A stretch of DNA of 64,000 nt, from positions 25,027 through 89,026 of the forward strand of contig NZ_JAJVHF010000015.1 in NCBI RefSeq assembly GCF_022171985.1, read 5' to 3'. Shown one piece after another: positions 34,717 to 43,585 of this stretch. The notes under the pieces were generated by a model, which had not been told where the DNA came from, did not search any database, and was given only the letters and a program-made list of their open reading frames with translations. How positions within the stretch are numbered: the stretch's first letter is position 1; each line of letters opens with the position of its first letter. This stretch comes from Huaxiibacter chinensis. Its GTDB lineage: Bacteria > Pseudomonadota > Gammaproteobacteria > Enterobacterales > Enterobacteriaceae. The translations under genes and the position numbers were made by a program.

Positions 34717-34771
34717 TTTTAACTCCGGTAAAATGCAAACACCGCCCTCTGGCAGATGTTTGCCAGTGGCA
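34717..34771 (-). promoter_or_regulatory. RNA switch element E11
   Basis: CTGGCA pairs with TGCCAG in the loop, and the hairpin is GCAAACA/TGTTTGC (7 bp). CATTTT after the 3' arm pairs with AAAATG, covering the start codon itself rather than the ribosome site GGAG. A variant member. Confidence 0.55.
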
Positions 34772-34773
34772 TT

Positions 34774-35751
34774 TTATTTGAGATTCATTTGGCAAATAGT
34801 TGCCATCAGTTTCCTGATTTGAGGCACATTATAACCAAGATGATTTCCCACTATTTCAAAAGCTTCAGACATGATCCATTCAAAATGATTTTCGAATATT
34901 GGATTTATTTCTAACTTGCCAAAAGCGTTTCGTTTAGTTAACAGATCACATGAAACAAGCTCGTCAAACAACTCTAATGTGGATTTAAAAGCTTTTATGT
35001 AAACATCCATAATTTCCCTGTCAGTCCATTTAACAGCCAGTTTTTTTTCTGACATTAAATAATCCTGATCAAAGAAGATGTCCCAGCCCATATCGTCATT
35101 GCAATCATGCAAAATGATTTCATCATCATTCCTGCATTCAGCTAATTTCGTGTTTTCACTAATCGAACGATGCGAATGATAATAGAGCCATGATTTTAAT
35201 TCCGCTCTAAATTCACATGCATCAAGTCCATGAGATAAACAAGTGTATTCAAATGATTTTGACATATACCACCGTGTTTCAGCTTCTAAAAGTGGATTCA
35301 CTGTGATATTACCATTGTCATCTTTGAAGAATAACTTTCTCCTCAACACTAGTTCTTTAATGATTTCCAAAGACTCTTCCATAGCGGATAGAAAAACAAC
35401 ATACACATCCTCAGGGGTCCATTCTATTACCAGACCACCCAAATCTGGGTTATATTCTTCAACCGAATATAGATAATCTGTTTCTGCTGCAAAATTAATT
35501 GTATGCAAAATCTGATTTTTAAGTAATTTGGATTTTTCATAAAGGTGATTTTCACGCCTTTCAGAATCATAATTTATCTCAGAAATGTTACTTTCATCTG
35601 ATTTAAAGTTTAATCCGGACGTGTATGCATCATTTAAATGCTCTTTGGGTGAATCAACTATTTGCGTTATTTCATCTTCATCTATATCGAATATAGAAAA
35701 AAAACTAAGTTGATTACTACTTATTGCAGTAGCCCTAAATTTTTGTTTCAT
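34774..35751 (-). CDS. Hypothetical protein with two similar halves
   Basis: A 325-residue acidic protein. Two segments look alike: WTPEDVYVVFLSAMEESLEI with LRRKLFFKDDNGNITVNPLL, and WTDREIMDVYIKAFKSTLEL with LLTKRNAFGKLEINPIFENH. Each is followed by a similar helix (ETRWYMSKSFEYTC and FEWIMSEAFEIVG). So it is an internal duplication of a ~75-residue helical unit. No known domain recognised. It lies between the OB-fold and AAA+ genes. Confidence 0.65.
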   Translation of the reverse strand: MKQKFRATAISSNQLSFFSIFDIDEDEITQIVDSPKEHLNDAYTSGLNFKSDESNISEINYDSERRENHLYEKSKLLKNQILHTINFAAETDYLYSVEEYNPDLGGLVIEWTPEDVYVVFLSAMEESLEIIKELVLRRKLFFKDDNGNITVNPLLEAETRWYMSKSFEYTCLSHGLDACEFRAELKSWLYYHSHRSISENTKLAECRNDDEIILHDCNDDMGWDIFFDQDYLMSEKKLAVKWTDREIMDVYIKAFKSTLELFDELVSCDLLTKRNAFGKLEINPIFENHFEWIMSEAFEIVGNHLGYNVPQIRKLMATICQMNLK

Positions 35752-35806
35752 GGGGACTCCAAAAGGAGAAATCCCATGAAGGGATTTCTCCCCTTTAGGG
35801 TGGGTT
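35752..35806 (-). promoter_or_regulatory. RNA switch element E12
   Basis: The hairpin GGAGAAATCCC/GGGATTTCTCC (11 bp) has a TTCAT loop that abuts TGGG, complementary to the upstream CCCA. GGGA...CTCC of the 3' arm can also pair with the ribosome site GGAGTCCC around a 3-nt bulge. Four T follow. Confidence 0.62.
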
Positions 35807-35811
35807 TAATG

Positions 35812-36189
35812 TCAGATCTGATTAAAGCTACTTTGTCCAAAACCTTTTAGAGGTTTAGGTATGTGAGCCAACTTACTTGTTGCTACCACTCTCATGTAGT
35901 CAAGAGGATGTTCTCTCCCTTCAATCATAATAGTATCGACAACAATATAACCGGAGACCATCAACTCATCACCCTGATTTATACCAGTGAAACAGGTTGA
36001 ATACATTTCAGGCGACACCTTGATTTGAACTGAAAATTCTCTCTCAGTGATTTCACCATCAACTTCTGTCTTCATCCTATTTTTGAGCTTTATTAACAAA
36101 CCTATACTCTGGTCAGTCATTTTTTTCTCCACAGCACTGATAACTATCCCGGACACTTTTACTTCATTGATATATTCAAGATATGACAT
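35812..36189 (-). CDS. Probable OB-fold (SSB-like) protein
   Basis: A 125-residue protein. The order of strands (INEVKVSGIVISAVEKKMTD, then EREFSVQIKVSPE, then QGDELMVSGYIVVD, then DYMRVVATSKLAHI) matches the OB-fold of single-strand DNA-binding proteins, where a start like xNxVxLxGxL and a GDxVxVxGxL strand are typical. It lacks the acidic C-terminal tip of bacterial SSB. A DNA-binding role would suit the Toprim gene in the same operon. Moderate certainty. Confidence 0.5.
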   Translation of the reverse strand: MSYLEYINEVKVSGIVISAVEKKMTDQSIGLLIKLKNRMKTEVDGEITEREFSVQIKVSPEMYSTCFTGINQGDELMVSGYIVVDTIMIEGREHPLDYMRVVATSKLAHIPKPLKGFGQSSFNQI

Positions 36190-36245
36190 TTTCCGCTCCT
36201 CGATTTGTTCAAAGAGAAGCCCCGTTAGGGTTCCCCCTTAACAGG
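36190..36245 (-). promoter_or_regulatory. RNA switch element E13
   Basis: CCTGTTA pairs with TAACGGG (7 bp, one G:U). AAGGGGGA can pair with the CTTCTCTT arm through several G:U pairs. GCTTCTC of that arm is the exact complement of GAGGAGC in the ribosome site (7 bp). Confidence 0.62.
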
Positions 36246-36246
36246 A

Positions 36247-37119
36247 TTAAATAAATTTATTAGTTACATACATGAACGTGCAGACTACCAAACAGGCAAT
36301 TCCGGCAATATGTAACCAATTTCTTGTTGGTTTAGTTGGTGCAATCGCTAAAGAGTTCTCCAACTTCTCTGTTACAAGACGTCGATTCTCTGCTTTAGCC
36401 GCATCATCTAAATATTGAGTTTCACGCTTAGCGAGAGTCTCAATTTTCGATTTTATTGCATGGTCCCATCCTTTAGTTTCAAAAACGCTTAACTCACTAA
36501 AGGTGTGCGTCATGAGATCTTCTGGGAAACCCAGTTTTTTCATTAACGGACGAATGGTATCATACATTTTTTCTACATTTTCGTAGTGGGCCTTTACTGC
36601 GACATCAAAACGCTTACGTAAAGTTAATTTTTCACGTTTGCAAATGATGTCCGAAACCCAATTTATTAACTGCTCATTTTTGAGTTCACTGGCTTTTTCA
36701 AGTGAGTAATCCAGATTATCCACGTCAAGAAATGAATTTAATCCGTATTTTTCAAACTCCTCAACAAGATATTTATCCAGTTCAGTTAAGCTTTTAAAAA
36801 GTGGTACATCTGGGGAAGCTTTAAGAAGCTTATAAGCTCCTTCGAAATCAATTTTCTTGACCACGAGCTCCACAACATCCACATGATAATAGCTTGAATA
36901 AGCAGAAAGCTTTTCGGCCAACAAAGACACAGGCTTAAGAGACTTAAGTTCAATGATATTTGGGCCGTCCTCATTCAAAATAACAATCAGTTCATTATCA
37001 CGTTCTGTATATTTCATCAGAACTTCTAAGAGCTGTTTGTTTAGCGCCTTATCCATCTCTGGAATAATTTCACTAAAGGTTTGATGAAGGGCTTTACTGC
37101 GAGCTTTATTTTTAGACAT
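36247..37119 (-). CDS. Tail-anchored helical membrane protein (first gene of the long operon)
   Basis: A 290-residue protein, mainly helical and charged, with a single C-terminal transmembrane segment (WLHIAGIACLVVCTFMYVTN) followed by only three residues, so it would be anchored with its bulk in the cytoplasm. No enzymatic motif seen. Its 5' region lacks the pseudoknot-type element found before most later genes; instead there is a GAAACAAA/TTTGTTTC hairpin about 40 nt upstream. Probably first in the operon. Confidence 0.65.
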   Translation of the reverse strand: MSKNKARSKALHQTFSEIIPEMDKALNKQLLEVLMKYTERDNELIVILNEDGPNIIELKSLKPVSLLAEKLSAYSSYYHVDVVELVVKKIDFEGAYKLLKASPDVPLFKSLTELDKYLVEEFEKYGLNSFLDVDNLDYSLEKASELKNEQLINWVSDIICKREKLTLRKRFDVAVKAHYENVEKMYDTIRPLMKKLGFPEDLMTHTFSELSVFETKGWDHAIKSKIETLAKRETQYLDDAAKAENRRLVTEKLENSLAIAPTKPTRNWLHIAGIACLVVCTFMYVTNKFI

Positions 37120-37513
37120 TTGGGGTCACCTATATATAGTAAGAAGGAAGAAACAAATTTTTGTTTCAACACGAAGGCAAAGCCTGTCATTCATCTCCCG
37201 TAAGCTATGAACCGCCTGATTTATACTATCTGGCATTAGAAGTACGCAACAAAAATAGCCCCAGGAGGAGCTAAATTAGTTACGGTTTGGTAAATTCAGA
37301 TTGCCTTTTGCAGGCATGGGAAGTGCACCAGCGACAAAGGTGACATTTTGCCGGTGGTGTCTTACAGCTTGTTTAAGCTGGCCGCTTTTCACGGCTAAAT
37401 CAACGCTTAACGCGAAAGTAACTTTAAGCAAAGTTACTCAAATTTGGGAGCTGATATTTAAGCTCATTGTTTTTATACTATAGCTTTAAGCATAAGTAAA
37501 TGCCCATATCGAA
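37120..37513 (-). promoter_or_regulatory. 394-bp control region before the long operon
   Basis: No gene seen. On the minus strand TTGCGT (37249-37244), an 18-bp spacer and TATAAA (37225-37220) form a candidate promoter about 100 bp before ATG 37119. The hairpin GAAACAAA-AA-TTTGTTTC follows. An exact AAAGTAACTTT motif (37415-37425) and a degenerate second copy, AAAGTTACTCA (37430-37440), lie 5 bp apart, the only close pair in the window. Confidence 0.5.
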
Positions 37514-39298
37514 TTATTCTGTATAAAGTGGAGAAATTCGAATATTAGCTGCTTCTTTTATCTTTTCTTCACTGCATTCTCTTAAAAAGAAAGAAGGATC
37601 ACCATACCACATTACAAAAAGTTGCTTTTCTGCACGCGTAAATCCAACATAAAGCAAACGTCTTTCTTCTTCTATTGCCTCCTCCCCAACTGATCTTTTA
37701 CTTGGTATCTGATCCGCATTACAACTCATTATTATTACTTTATTCCACTCAAGACCCTTTGAACCATGCAAGGTTGATAGGACTACTTTCTCTGGGCTGT
37801 ATTCCTCGTCCTTCTTCCTAGGGCCTAATGACATTGCAGCAGCACGATTTATCATATTCATCCAACCAGTCTTTTCTGCCCACTGTTTACAAGTGTCTAA
37901 AGCAATTTTTGTTAAGGTTGCTGTACCTTTATTACTCCTCATCTTGATTGACGACGATTCCATCCATTTCGTAAGGTTGGCGAAACGTTTTGCTATCTCA
38001 ACTTTATCAGAACTTTCCTGGGTAAAGCGCACGAAGTTTGAATGTAATGTTTTTGTTTCGAGAGAACTGTCCTCCGGGATGGCAAGGTCGCCAAAAGTAA
38101 CTTTTCTTCCTCTCATACTCAATGCCACTTCATCCAAAACTGATTCCTGTTCTCCAAACAATGCCAATACTCTCTTCATTAAGCGAGGATCATTTGATTG
38201 TCGGAAAAAGGCCATAAGGCTTAACACATCGCTTGTTTCTTTTTCATCCCAGAATGATTTACCTCCGTAACGAATTACTGGCTGTTCGATCAAACTTTCT
38301 AGCTCATCCAAGTGAGCATTATTGCGGCTTAGAATTGCCCATCCATGTGGATCCTGATTTATAAGGCTTAAAATACCCTGTATCTGTTCCTCCATATCTA
38401 CATATGAACGAAAAGTGACCTTTCCCCCTCCCTTTTTTGCCGAGCGTAACTCTTTGGCATAACGGTAAACATTCTTTCCTATCAGTGCTCCGGCCACCTC
38501 TAAAATTTCAGGTTCACACCTAAAGCATGTGTTTAAGTAAAATATGTTAGGTCTGAAGTGTTTTTCAAACTGTTGAAATATTTTGACTCCTCCTGAGGAT
38601 CTGAAGGAGTAGATGGCCTGATCATCGTCTCCAACTATACTCGTATAGACTCCAGCTCTTGTATGCAATGCTATCCATGAGAATTGTATAGAGTCAGTAT
38701 CCTGAACTTCGTCTACTATCAAATGTGTCAAATCTAACGTGCGCATTTTTCCCGAATGCATTTGACCGACAACAAATTTTGAAAGAGCATTGAGGTCCGC
38801 CACATGGTCTTTCTGGCATAACGCCTGATAGGTATTAAACAAATGGATCTGTTGTCTGTTATGCCGAACTGAAATCACATCCGTATCCATTTCTCTGCCG
38901 ATAGCATCAATAACGAATTCAGCTTCAGCAAACTTCATCGTTACACCGGATTCTTTCAAAGCCCGGTGAATGACAGATCTCTGTGCTGGCCCTATCAACA
39001 TCTTTCCCGGCCAGCGAATCATGTCCAGTTGCTTCTTAACGAGTCCGTGAAAAGTATCCACCAGCACCCGGTCAAGATCCTTCTTGCTCAATCGCTTTTG
39101 TAACTTTGCTGCAAGTGCGTTTGTTGCAGCGCGAGTAAAGGTCACCATCCCGATTCTTGCATATGGATACTTTTTGAGAATCGATATAACCGCTTCTATC
39201 ATGGTGAACGATTTGCCTGATCCAGGCGCTGCTATCACCATATTGTTTGCGCTAGCATTCTCGATAACAGGTCTTTGCTCTTCTGTTGGCTTACCCAT
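37514..39298 (-). CDS. trhI: UvrD/Rep-type superfamily 1 helicase
   Basis: A 594-residue SF1 helicase with all core motifs: I APGSGKSFTMIEA (about residues 19-31), Ia TFTRAATNAL, II LIVDEVQDTDSIQ, III GDDDQAIYSFR, V STLHGSKGLEWNKV and VI EERRLLYVGFTRAEKQLF. It unwinds DNA 3' to 5' in the family. It lies in the IncHI Tra1-type block after trhN, matching the helicase gene called trhI in R27; that name is by position. GAGG ribosome site five bases before ATG 39298. Confidence 0.88.
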   Translation of the reverse strand: MGKPTEEQRPVIENASANNMVIAAPGSGKSFTMIEAVISILKKYPYARIGMVTFTRAATNALAAKLQKRLSKKDLDRVLVDTFHGLVKKQLDMIRWPGKMLIGPAQRSVIHRALKESGVTMKFAEAEFVIDAIGREMDTDVISVRHNRQQIHLFNTYQALCQKDHVADLNALSKFVVGQMHSGKMRTLDLTHLIVDEVQDTDSIQFSWIALHTRAGVYTSIVGDDDQAIYSFRSSGGVKIFQQFEKHFRPNIFYLNTCFRCEPEILEVAGALIGKNVYRYAKELRSAKKGGGKVTFRSYVDMEEQIQGILSLINQDPHGWAILSRNNAHLDELESLIEQPVIRYGGKSFWDEKETSDVLSLMAFFRQSNDPRLMKRVLALFGEQESVLDEVALSMRGRKVTFGDLAIPEDSSLETKTLHSNFVRFTQESSDKVEIAKRFANLTKWMESSSIKMRSNKGTATLTKIALDTCKQWAEKTGWMNMINRAAAMSLGPRKKDEEYSPEKVVLSTLHGSKGLEWNKVIIMSCNADQIPSKRSVGEEAIEEERRLLYVGFTRAEKQLFVMWYGDPSFFLRECSEEKIKEAANIRISPLYTE

Positions 39299-39477
39299 TT
39301 CAACCTCATTACTTCGTTTTAATAATTATACATTTTTATAAAAGCGCTTTTCTTGTGTACTGCTGGTTCTACTGGAAATCACTTTTTTTCCTTTTTTATG
39401 CAATCAGGTTGTTTGTGAAACGCGTGACTATGGAATAATGGTTCCATCTCCAAAAGACATTACAAAAAGGGCTTTAA
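39299..39477. promoter_or_regulatory. Divergent gap between the helicase and lipoprotein genes
   Basis: 179 bp, AT-rich, no gene. A weak plus-strand promoter candidate is TTGTGA with TAATGG 17 bp later (about 39414-39442). AAGGGC lies just before ATG 39478. Confidence 0.3.
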
Positions 39478-40350
39478 ATGAAACTTTTACGTTTAGTATC
39501 TCTGGTCTCTTCTGTCGTCATTGGTTTTTCCCTATCGGGTTGTGCCGGTGACACCGGCACTACGCCAGGCACCGCTCTGAATGCGTACAGTCACGGCCAG
39601 TACTGGCATGCTAATGCAAATGATTCTGTCGCCAAGAATGCCTATTCGTTTGCTGGTTTCGACGTTAATTTTAAGGAGCAAGAGGTTACTCCTGGAGGGG
39701 ATGCCGACAACTTTCTTTCTAAGTATCTCATCAATAGTTCGATGGGCTACGTAACAGGCGGTCTAAAAGGTTTTGGGATCATGAGCCTCAGCTCTTTGTA
39801 CAGTTCTTCTGACGCCGAATACATCCAGGTCAATCAATACCTAGTGTTCGTCCCCAATCCAAAAAAATTGCCTTACAATGATGAAAGTTTGGTACGTGAG
39901 GGAGCTAAGTATGTTTTTGAGCATACAAAAGCAACTCAGGCCTCATTTGGATACAACCCTGAAAAACAGAAAGCAGCTCTGGCCACATGTAAAATTGATA
40001 TGGCAGTCGTCAATAAATGGAGTACCTGTGATCTGCCCTCTAAGCCTGATGCTGATGTTTTCCCTACAGATTCAATGTACAGCTTTCAGGCGATTCGCCC
40101 CGCAACAGGAACCGAAATTCCTGAGCTAAACCTTCCCGCTGGTGATTACGCTGTAATTCGTTATGTGTTCATCCCATTTAAAGGAAACGAAACAAGCGCT
40201 GATTTTTCGGGTATCATTTTCCGTTCTGATAGCCCAAATACAACAACTCCAGGGGGTGTTGCAGCCTCCATCAACGGAAAAGATTATTACCTCTTTACCG
40301 GTGAATACGGTAAAAAAGGCTTCCCAGAAAAAACATTGAAAGCCAAGTAA
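39478..40350 (+). CDS. Lipoprotein, unknown function
   Basis: A 290-residue protein with a lipoprotein signal peptide: KLLRLVSLVSSVVIGFSLSG followed by Cys-22 in an LSGC lipobox. The mature part is beta-rich and contains NDSVAKNAYSFAGFDVNFKE and a C-terminal KDYYLFTGEYGKKGFPEKTL. It points opposite to the flanking transfer genes and shares a bidirectional terminator with trhN. Probably in the inner or outer membrane envelope; the residue after Cys is Ala, so no inner-membrane retention signal is seen. Role in transfer or entry exclusion would be a guess. Confidence 0.8.
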   Translation: MKLLRLVSLVSSVVIGFSLSGCAGDTGTTPGTALNAYSHGQYWHANANDSVAKNAYSFAGFDVNFKEQEVTPGGDADNFLSKYLINSSMGYVTGGLKGFGIMSLSSLYSSSDAEYIQVNQYLVFVPNPKKLPYNDESLVREGAKYVFEHTKATQASFGYNPEKQKAALATCKIDMAVVNKWSTCDLPSKPDADVFPTDSMYSFQAIRPATGTEIPELNLPAGDYAVIRYVFIPFKGNETSADFSGIIFRSDSPNTTTPGGVAASINGKDYYLFTGEYGKKGFPEKTLKAK

Positions 40351-40356
40351 TTAAAA

Positions 40357-40376
40357 AAGGGGCCTAACGGCCCCTT
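40357..40376. terminator. Bidirectional terminator between the lipoprotein gene and trhN
   Basis: AAGGGGCC-TAAC-GGCCCCTT. On the minus strand it is followed by TTTTAA after the stem's own T pair, a strong intrinsic terminator for the transfer operon; on the plus strand the tail is CTTC, weaker. Confidence 0.85.
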
Positions 40377-40378
40377 CT

Positions 40379-43300
40379 TCAATATTTCGGCAACTGCTTG
40401 CCCGTAACCGGATCCAGCGTAGTTGAACCTACCTCACATATGGCCGGTCGAGGTAAATAGCTACAATCTACATTTTCCTCTTTTATAGCCTGAGCATTTT
40501 CTTGTCTGGCCTTTATCATATTTTCTTCACCGCCCATTGCTTCCTTGGTACGTTCTGATGGAAGTTGATAGTTCTCATTCTGGAATGGTAAGTTTTCCAC
40601 AATTGATTCTTCGGAGAATTTTGAATATTGATCAGGAACTTCTCCTACCTGAACTGCATCATTAATCCACTCCGTCAGATCAATTTTATCGAAATCCAGT
40701 TGCTGTATTTGCTTTATTGATAGCCCCACGCAATTAGAGGCGACAGGGTCTATTCCTAATTGCGGATAAGCTTGTTGCATAATAACGCGTGACAACATGG
40801 AATTATAACAGCACATGTCTGTTGCTTTTTTAACGCATTTCTTTGTGAAACCAACATTCAGATATTTGACGCATCGTTCCGTATCTAATGTAAAACAGGA
40901 TTTTTGATTCTTATGAATAGAAGCTTCCATCTCTTTCTGGTCGCATGCTACCAACATTTCTAAAAGCATTTTAGTGACCTGATAGGCTGTATAAATCCAA
41001 CCGATCACGTTTAATGCAAGCATAAAGTTTTGAACCGCAGCCGAGAAGACAACCTCTCCTCCGGTAGTAGCAACGTTCTTAAAGACAAAGTCACGAACTG
41101 TATCTGGTAGCAATTCGTAGGCTTTCTTCATTGCCATCTGCTTAAGCTGACCTATACCGAAGCTGGACATTGTTTCCTGTGCCAACTGGCCAGCACCTCC
41201 TGCCCCTCCAGAAGTTGCGGAAGACCCAACTGCCCTGCTTAGATTACCAGCGACGTTTTCATATACGCTCGTTAAGGAGCTCGTGACGTTGTTCCACATT
41301 TGCCCTACTGTTTTACCAGCTGATGCAGTCCACTCTCCGACCGCATTAGACATAGAAGCCCATGTACCTGTATCACCGCCGGTCCATTTTATTAGCTGAG
41401 CATTAACTCTGGTCCAGTTTGTGTTTCTGATCATAGATCCGGCAAGCATGATACCTTCAAGTGCTCCTGCGGTTCCCTGTGGTGCTTCGCAGCAGTCCGT
41501 CTTTGCCAGGCCATTTACAAAGCCTACTGAACGACCACACCATTCAGGTTTTCCTTCAAAGACGGAACATGAATTGGCATCGTTAGGGTCTTCGCATTTG
41601 GCTTCGCCCTGCATGTACTGAACCATGTTTGAATAAGCCGCAACTTTTCCAAAATCGTTGTTCTCTTCCTTTGGCCCAGTTTCGCATGTTCCACCTGAAC
41701 ATGGGATCATGCCAACACAGGCATTTGTAGAAGATTCAACCTCCCGAACTACATCCTTCCCTCTGTCACAGGTGTATTTCTGTTCATACATGTAGCAACT
41801 GTTAGTGCCCTCATCGAACCAACCCTCTGCACATGTTTGTTTATCGAGTACACATGCTGCATCATTTTTATAAGCACTACATGCATCAGGCATACTCTTT
41901 ATTTCTTCATAGTTGTAACAGAGGTCCTTTCCATTAGCGTCTTTCATAATTTTTCCACTAGCGTCATAAGAGCAAATTTTGTCTTTGGCCAATGGATCAC
42001 AAAAGTAGCCTTCAAGGTTTGTCTTCCAGGTAAGAAATCCTTTATCACCTTCATACAGAGGCTTTGCCAATGAAAGCACGCTTTCCGGAAGCCGTTTTGT
42101 GCCAACATCCATATCTTTAAACCGATCGAAACGGCAGAATGTATTCGGAGCTTGTACAGCATCGTAACAACCAGCTGGTTCCTGGACGTGCTTATCTTCG
42201 AGCTTCATATTTTCAAAAGTCAGCTCAACCTCAAAATACCCTTCACCCTTCCCACCAACCCATACTCTGGATGCCATTGTCACTTCTCGATCAGGCTCCT
42301 CATACACCGATTTTCTGACCTTATCAGTCACATCGTAAACCTTGTCGAGTTTCCACGATTTTTTTAACTCCCAAGATCCCTTAGGAGCCGGATAGTCACT
42401 TTCTCGATATGCACCATCTATGTGAGCAAAAATCTGCGTGCCATCAAGTGTTACCCGCATGTGGTCATCCCACTCCGCGTTAACAATCTTTGCTGAGGCC
42501 AATTTTGCATCCGGATGGAATTTTAATGTCAGTTCGTTATCATATACCCCGTCACTCCAGTAGTTGTCATCACGGCGACCAAACCATATACGCACACAAT
42601 TATCGCCGCACATCGACATGTCTCCGTTTCCGCCTGAAATGTAAACAGGGACTGAAAAATCACGGGTTATCGTGCAGCTGCTGAAGTTATCTTGCTTAGG
42701 CGAGTTACAGTAGAACTCTTTGTAATCAGGATAGTGTGTGGTTACTGTTTTTTTAGAGGTCTCAACATTACAGTTCTGAAGCCAGTTTCCAGTACCAGCA
42801 ACAGCATTTGTTATCTCATTTCTCCCCGCAGTAAACATGGGATCGTTAGGCTTTATAGATGATGCCGGGTTGTCCTTGTTAGCATTTACGAGGGTGCGGT
42901 AGGCAACGCCATCATAACTTTGAGCATCAAATAACTGGCTTTTCCGATTCTTTATATCGTTTACAAAGCCATCCTCATCCCCATAACGATCTGCGGCATT
43001 GAACTTAATATCGCTGTGCTTTTGCTCTGAGCTGAAAATCTCTCCGGTATTTGTTTTGGTTCCAGGAGTAGTATTGGGATTACTGCTTATACCAATGTTG
43101 CCATTAGCATCCCGAGAGAGCAGCTTTGCCCCTTCCTTGGTATAGTTTGAATTGATTGTCCCTCCAGACATACTCGGCAGTTGTACGGCGCTACCAATGG
43201 ACTTTCCATCGGATGCGGCATTTTTCATGACACTTTCATTTGAGTTCCCTGCCCCATACTTTCCGAGATTAAGATTAGCGGATTCGGCTTTACCCACGTA

Positions 43301-43567
43301 TTTCTCGGTGATCTTCCCACTGACATTCTCGCCTGAATCCGCATTCTTGTACTTCTCAACAATGTCCTGAGCACTGGTTGTCGCATTGCGATTTGCGTTA
43401 GGATTAGCAAGATTAAAGTTACTTTCGAGCTGGTCAAATATAGCGTCTGCCGCATAAATACGAGGAGTCATTACCATATTTATGAGAGAGATATAAAAAG
43501 CCCAACTCATAGTATTGGCAATCATTGATGCAATAATAGTTGAAGCTATCGTTTTTCTAAGTTTCAT
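40379..43567 (-). CDS. trhN: TraN-type outer-membrane mating-pair stabilisation protein
   Basis: A 1062-residue secreted, cysteine-rich protein. The N-terminal hydrophobic segment (TIIASMIANTMSWAFYISLI) is a signal peptide or anchor. Many cysteine pairs occur between residues ~480 and 1040 (CYDAVQAPNTFCRF, CDRGKDVVREVESSTNACVG, CCEAPQG, CVKYLNVGFTKKCVKKATDM), as in F-type TraN. TraN stabilises mating pairs by contact with the recipient. It is longer than F TraN (about 600 residues), as in IncHI plasmids. It follows trhU with an 18-bp gap. Confidence 0.88.
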   Translation of the reverse strand: MKLRKTIASTIIASMIANTMSWAFYISLINMVMTPRIYAADAIFDQLESNFNLANPNANRNATTSAQDIVEKYKNADSGENVSGKITEKYVGKAESANLNLGKYGAGNSNESVMKNAASDGKSIGSAVQLPSMSGGTINSNYTKEGAKLLSRDANGNIGISSNPNTTPGTKTNTGEIFSSEQKHSDIKFNAADRYGDEDGFVNDIKNRKSQLFDAQSYDGVAYRTLVNANKDNPASSIKPNDPMFTAGRNEITNAVAGTGNWLQNCNVETSKKTVTTHYPDYKEFYCNSPKQDNFSSCTITRDFSVPVYISGGNGDMSMCGDNCVRIWFGRRDDNYWSDGVYDNELTLKFHPDAKLASAKIVNAEWDDHMRVTLDGTQIFAHIDGAYRESDYPAPKGSWELKKSWKLDKVYDVTDKVRKSVYEEPDREVTMASRVWVGGKGEGYFEVELTFENMKLEDKHVQEPAGCYDAVQAPNTFCRFDRFKDMDVGTKRLPESVLSLAKPLYEGDKGFLTWKTNLEGYFCDPLAKDKICSYDASGKIMKDANGKDLCYNYEEIKSMPDACSAYKNDAACVLDKQTCAEGWFDEGTNSCYMYEQKYTCDRGKDVVREVESSTNACVGMIPCSGGTCETGPKEENNDFGKVAAYSNMVQYMQGEAKCEDPNDANSCSVFEGKPEWCGRSVGFVNGLAKTDCCEAPQGTAGALEGIMLAGSMIRNTNWTRVNAQLIKWTGGDTGTWASMSNAVGEWTASAGKTVGQMWNNVTSSLTSVYENVAGNLSRAVGSSATSGGAGGAGQLAQETMSSFGIGQLKQMAMKKAYELLPDTVRDFVFKNVATTGGEVVFSAAVQNFMLALNVIGWIYTAYQVTKMLLEMLVACDQKEMEASIHKNQKSCFTLDTERCVKYLNVGFTKKCVKKATDMCCYNSMLSRVIMQQAYPQLGIDPVASNCVGLSIKQIQQLDFDKIDLTEWINDAVQVGEVPDQYSKFSEESIVENLPFQNENYQLPSERTKEAMGGEENMIKARQENAQAIKEENVDCSYLPRPAICEVGSTTLDPVTGKQLPKY

Positions 43568-43585
43568 TATTTTTACCCTTAGAAA

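Noticed and set aside
23521..36245. The twelve intergenic elements as plain rho-independent terminators
   Set aside because: Several have a T-run, but others (E1, E3, E5, E6, E13) do not, and a terminator model does not explain the repeated complementarity to the ribosome sites or the CCCA-to-loop pairing. Attenuation remains possible as an added effect.
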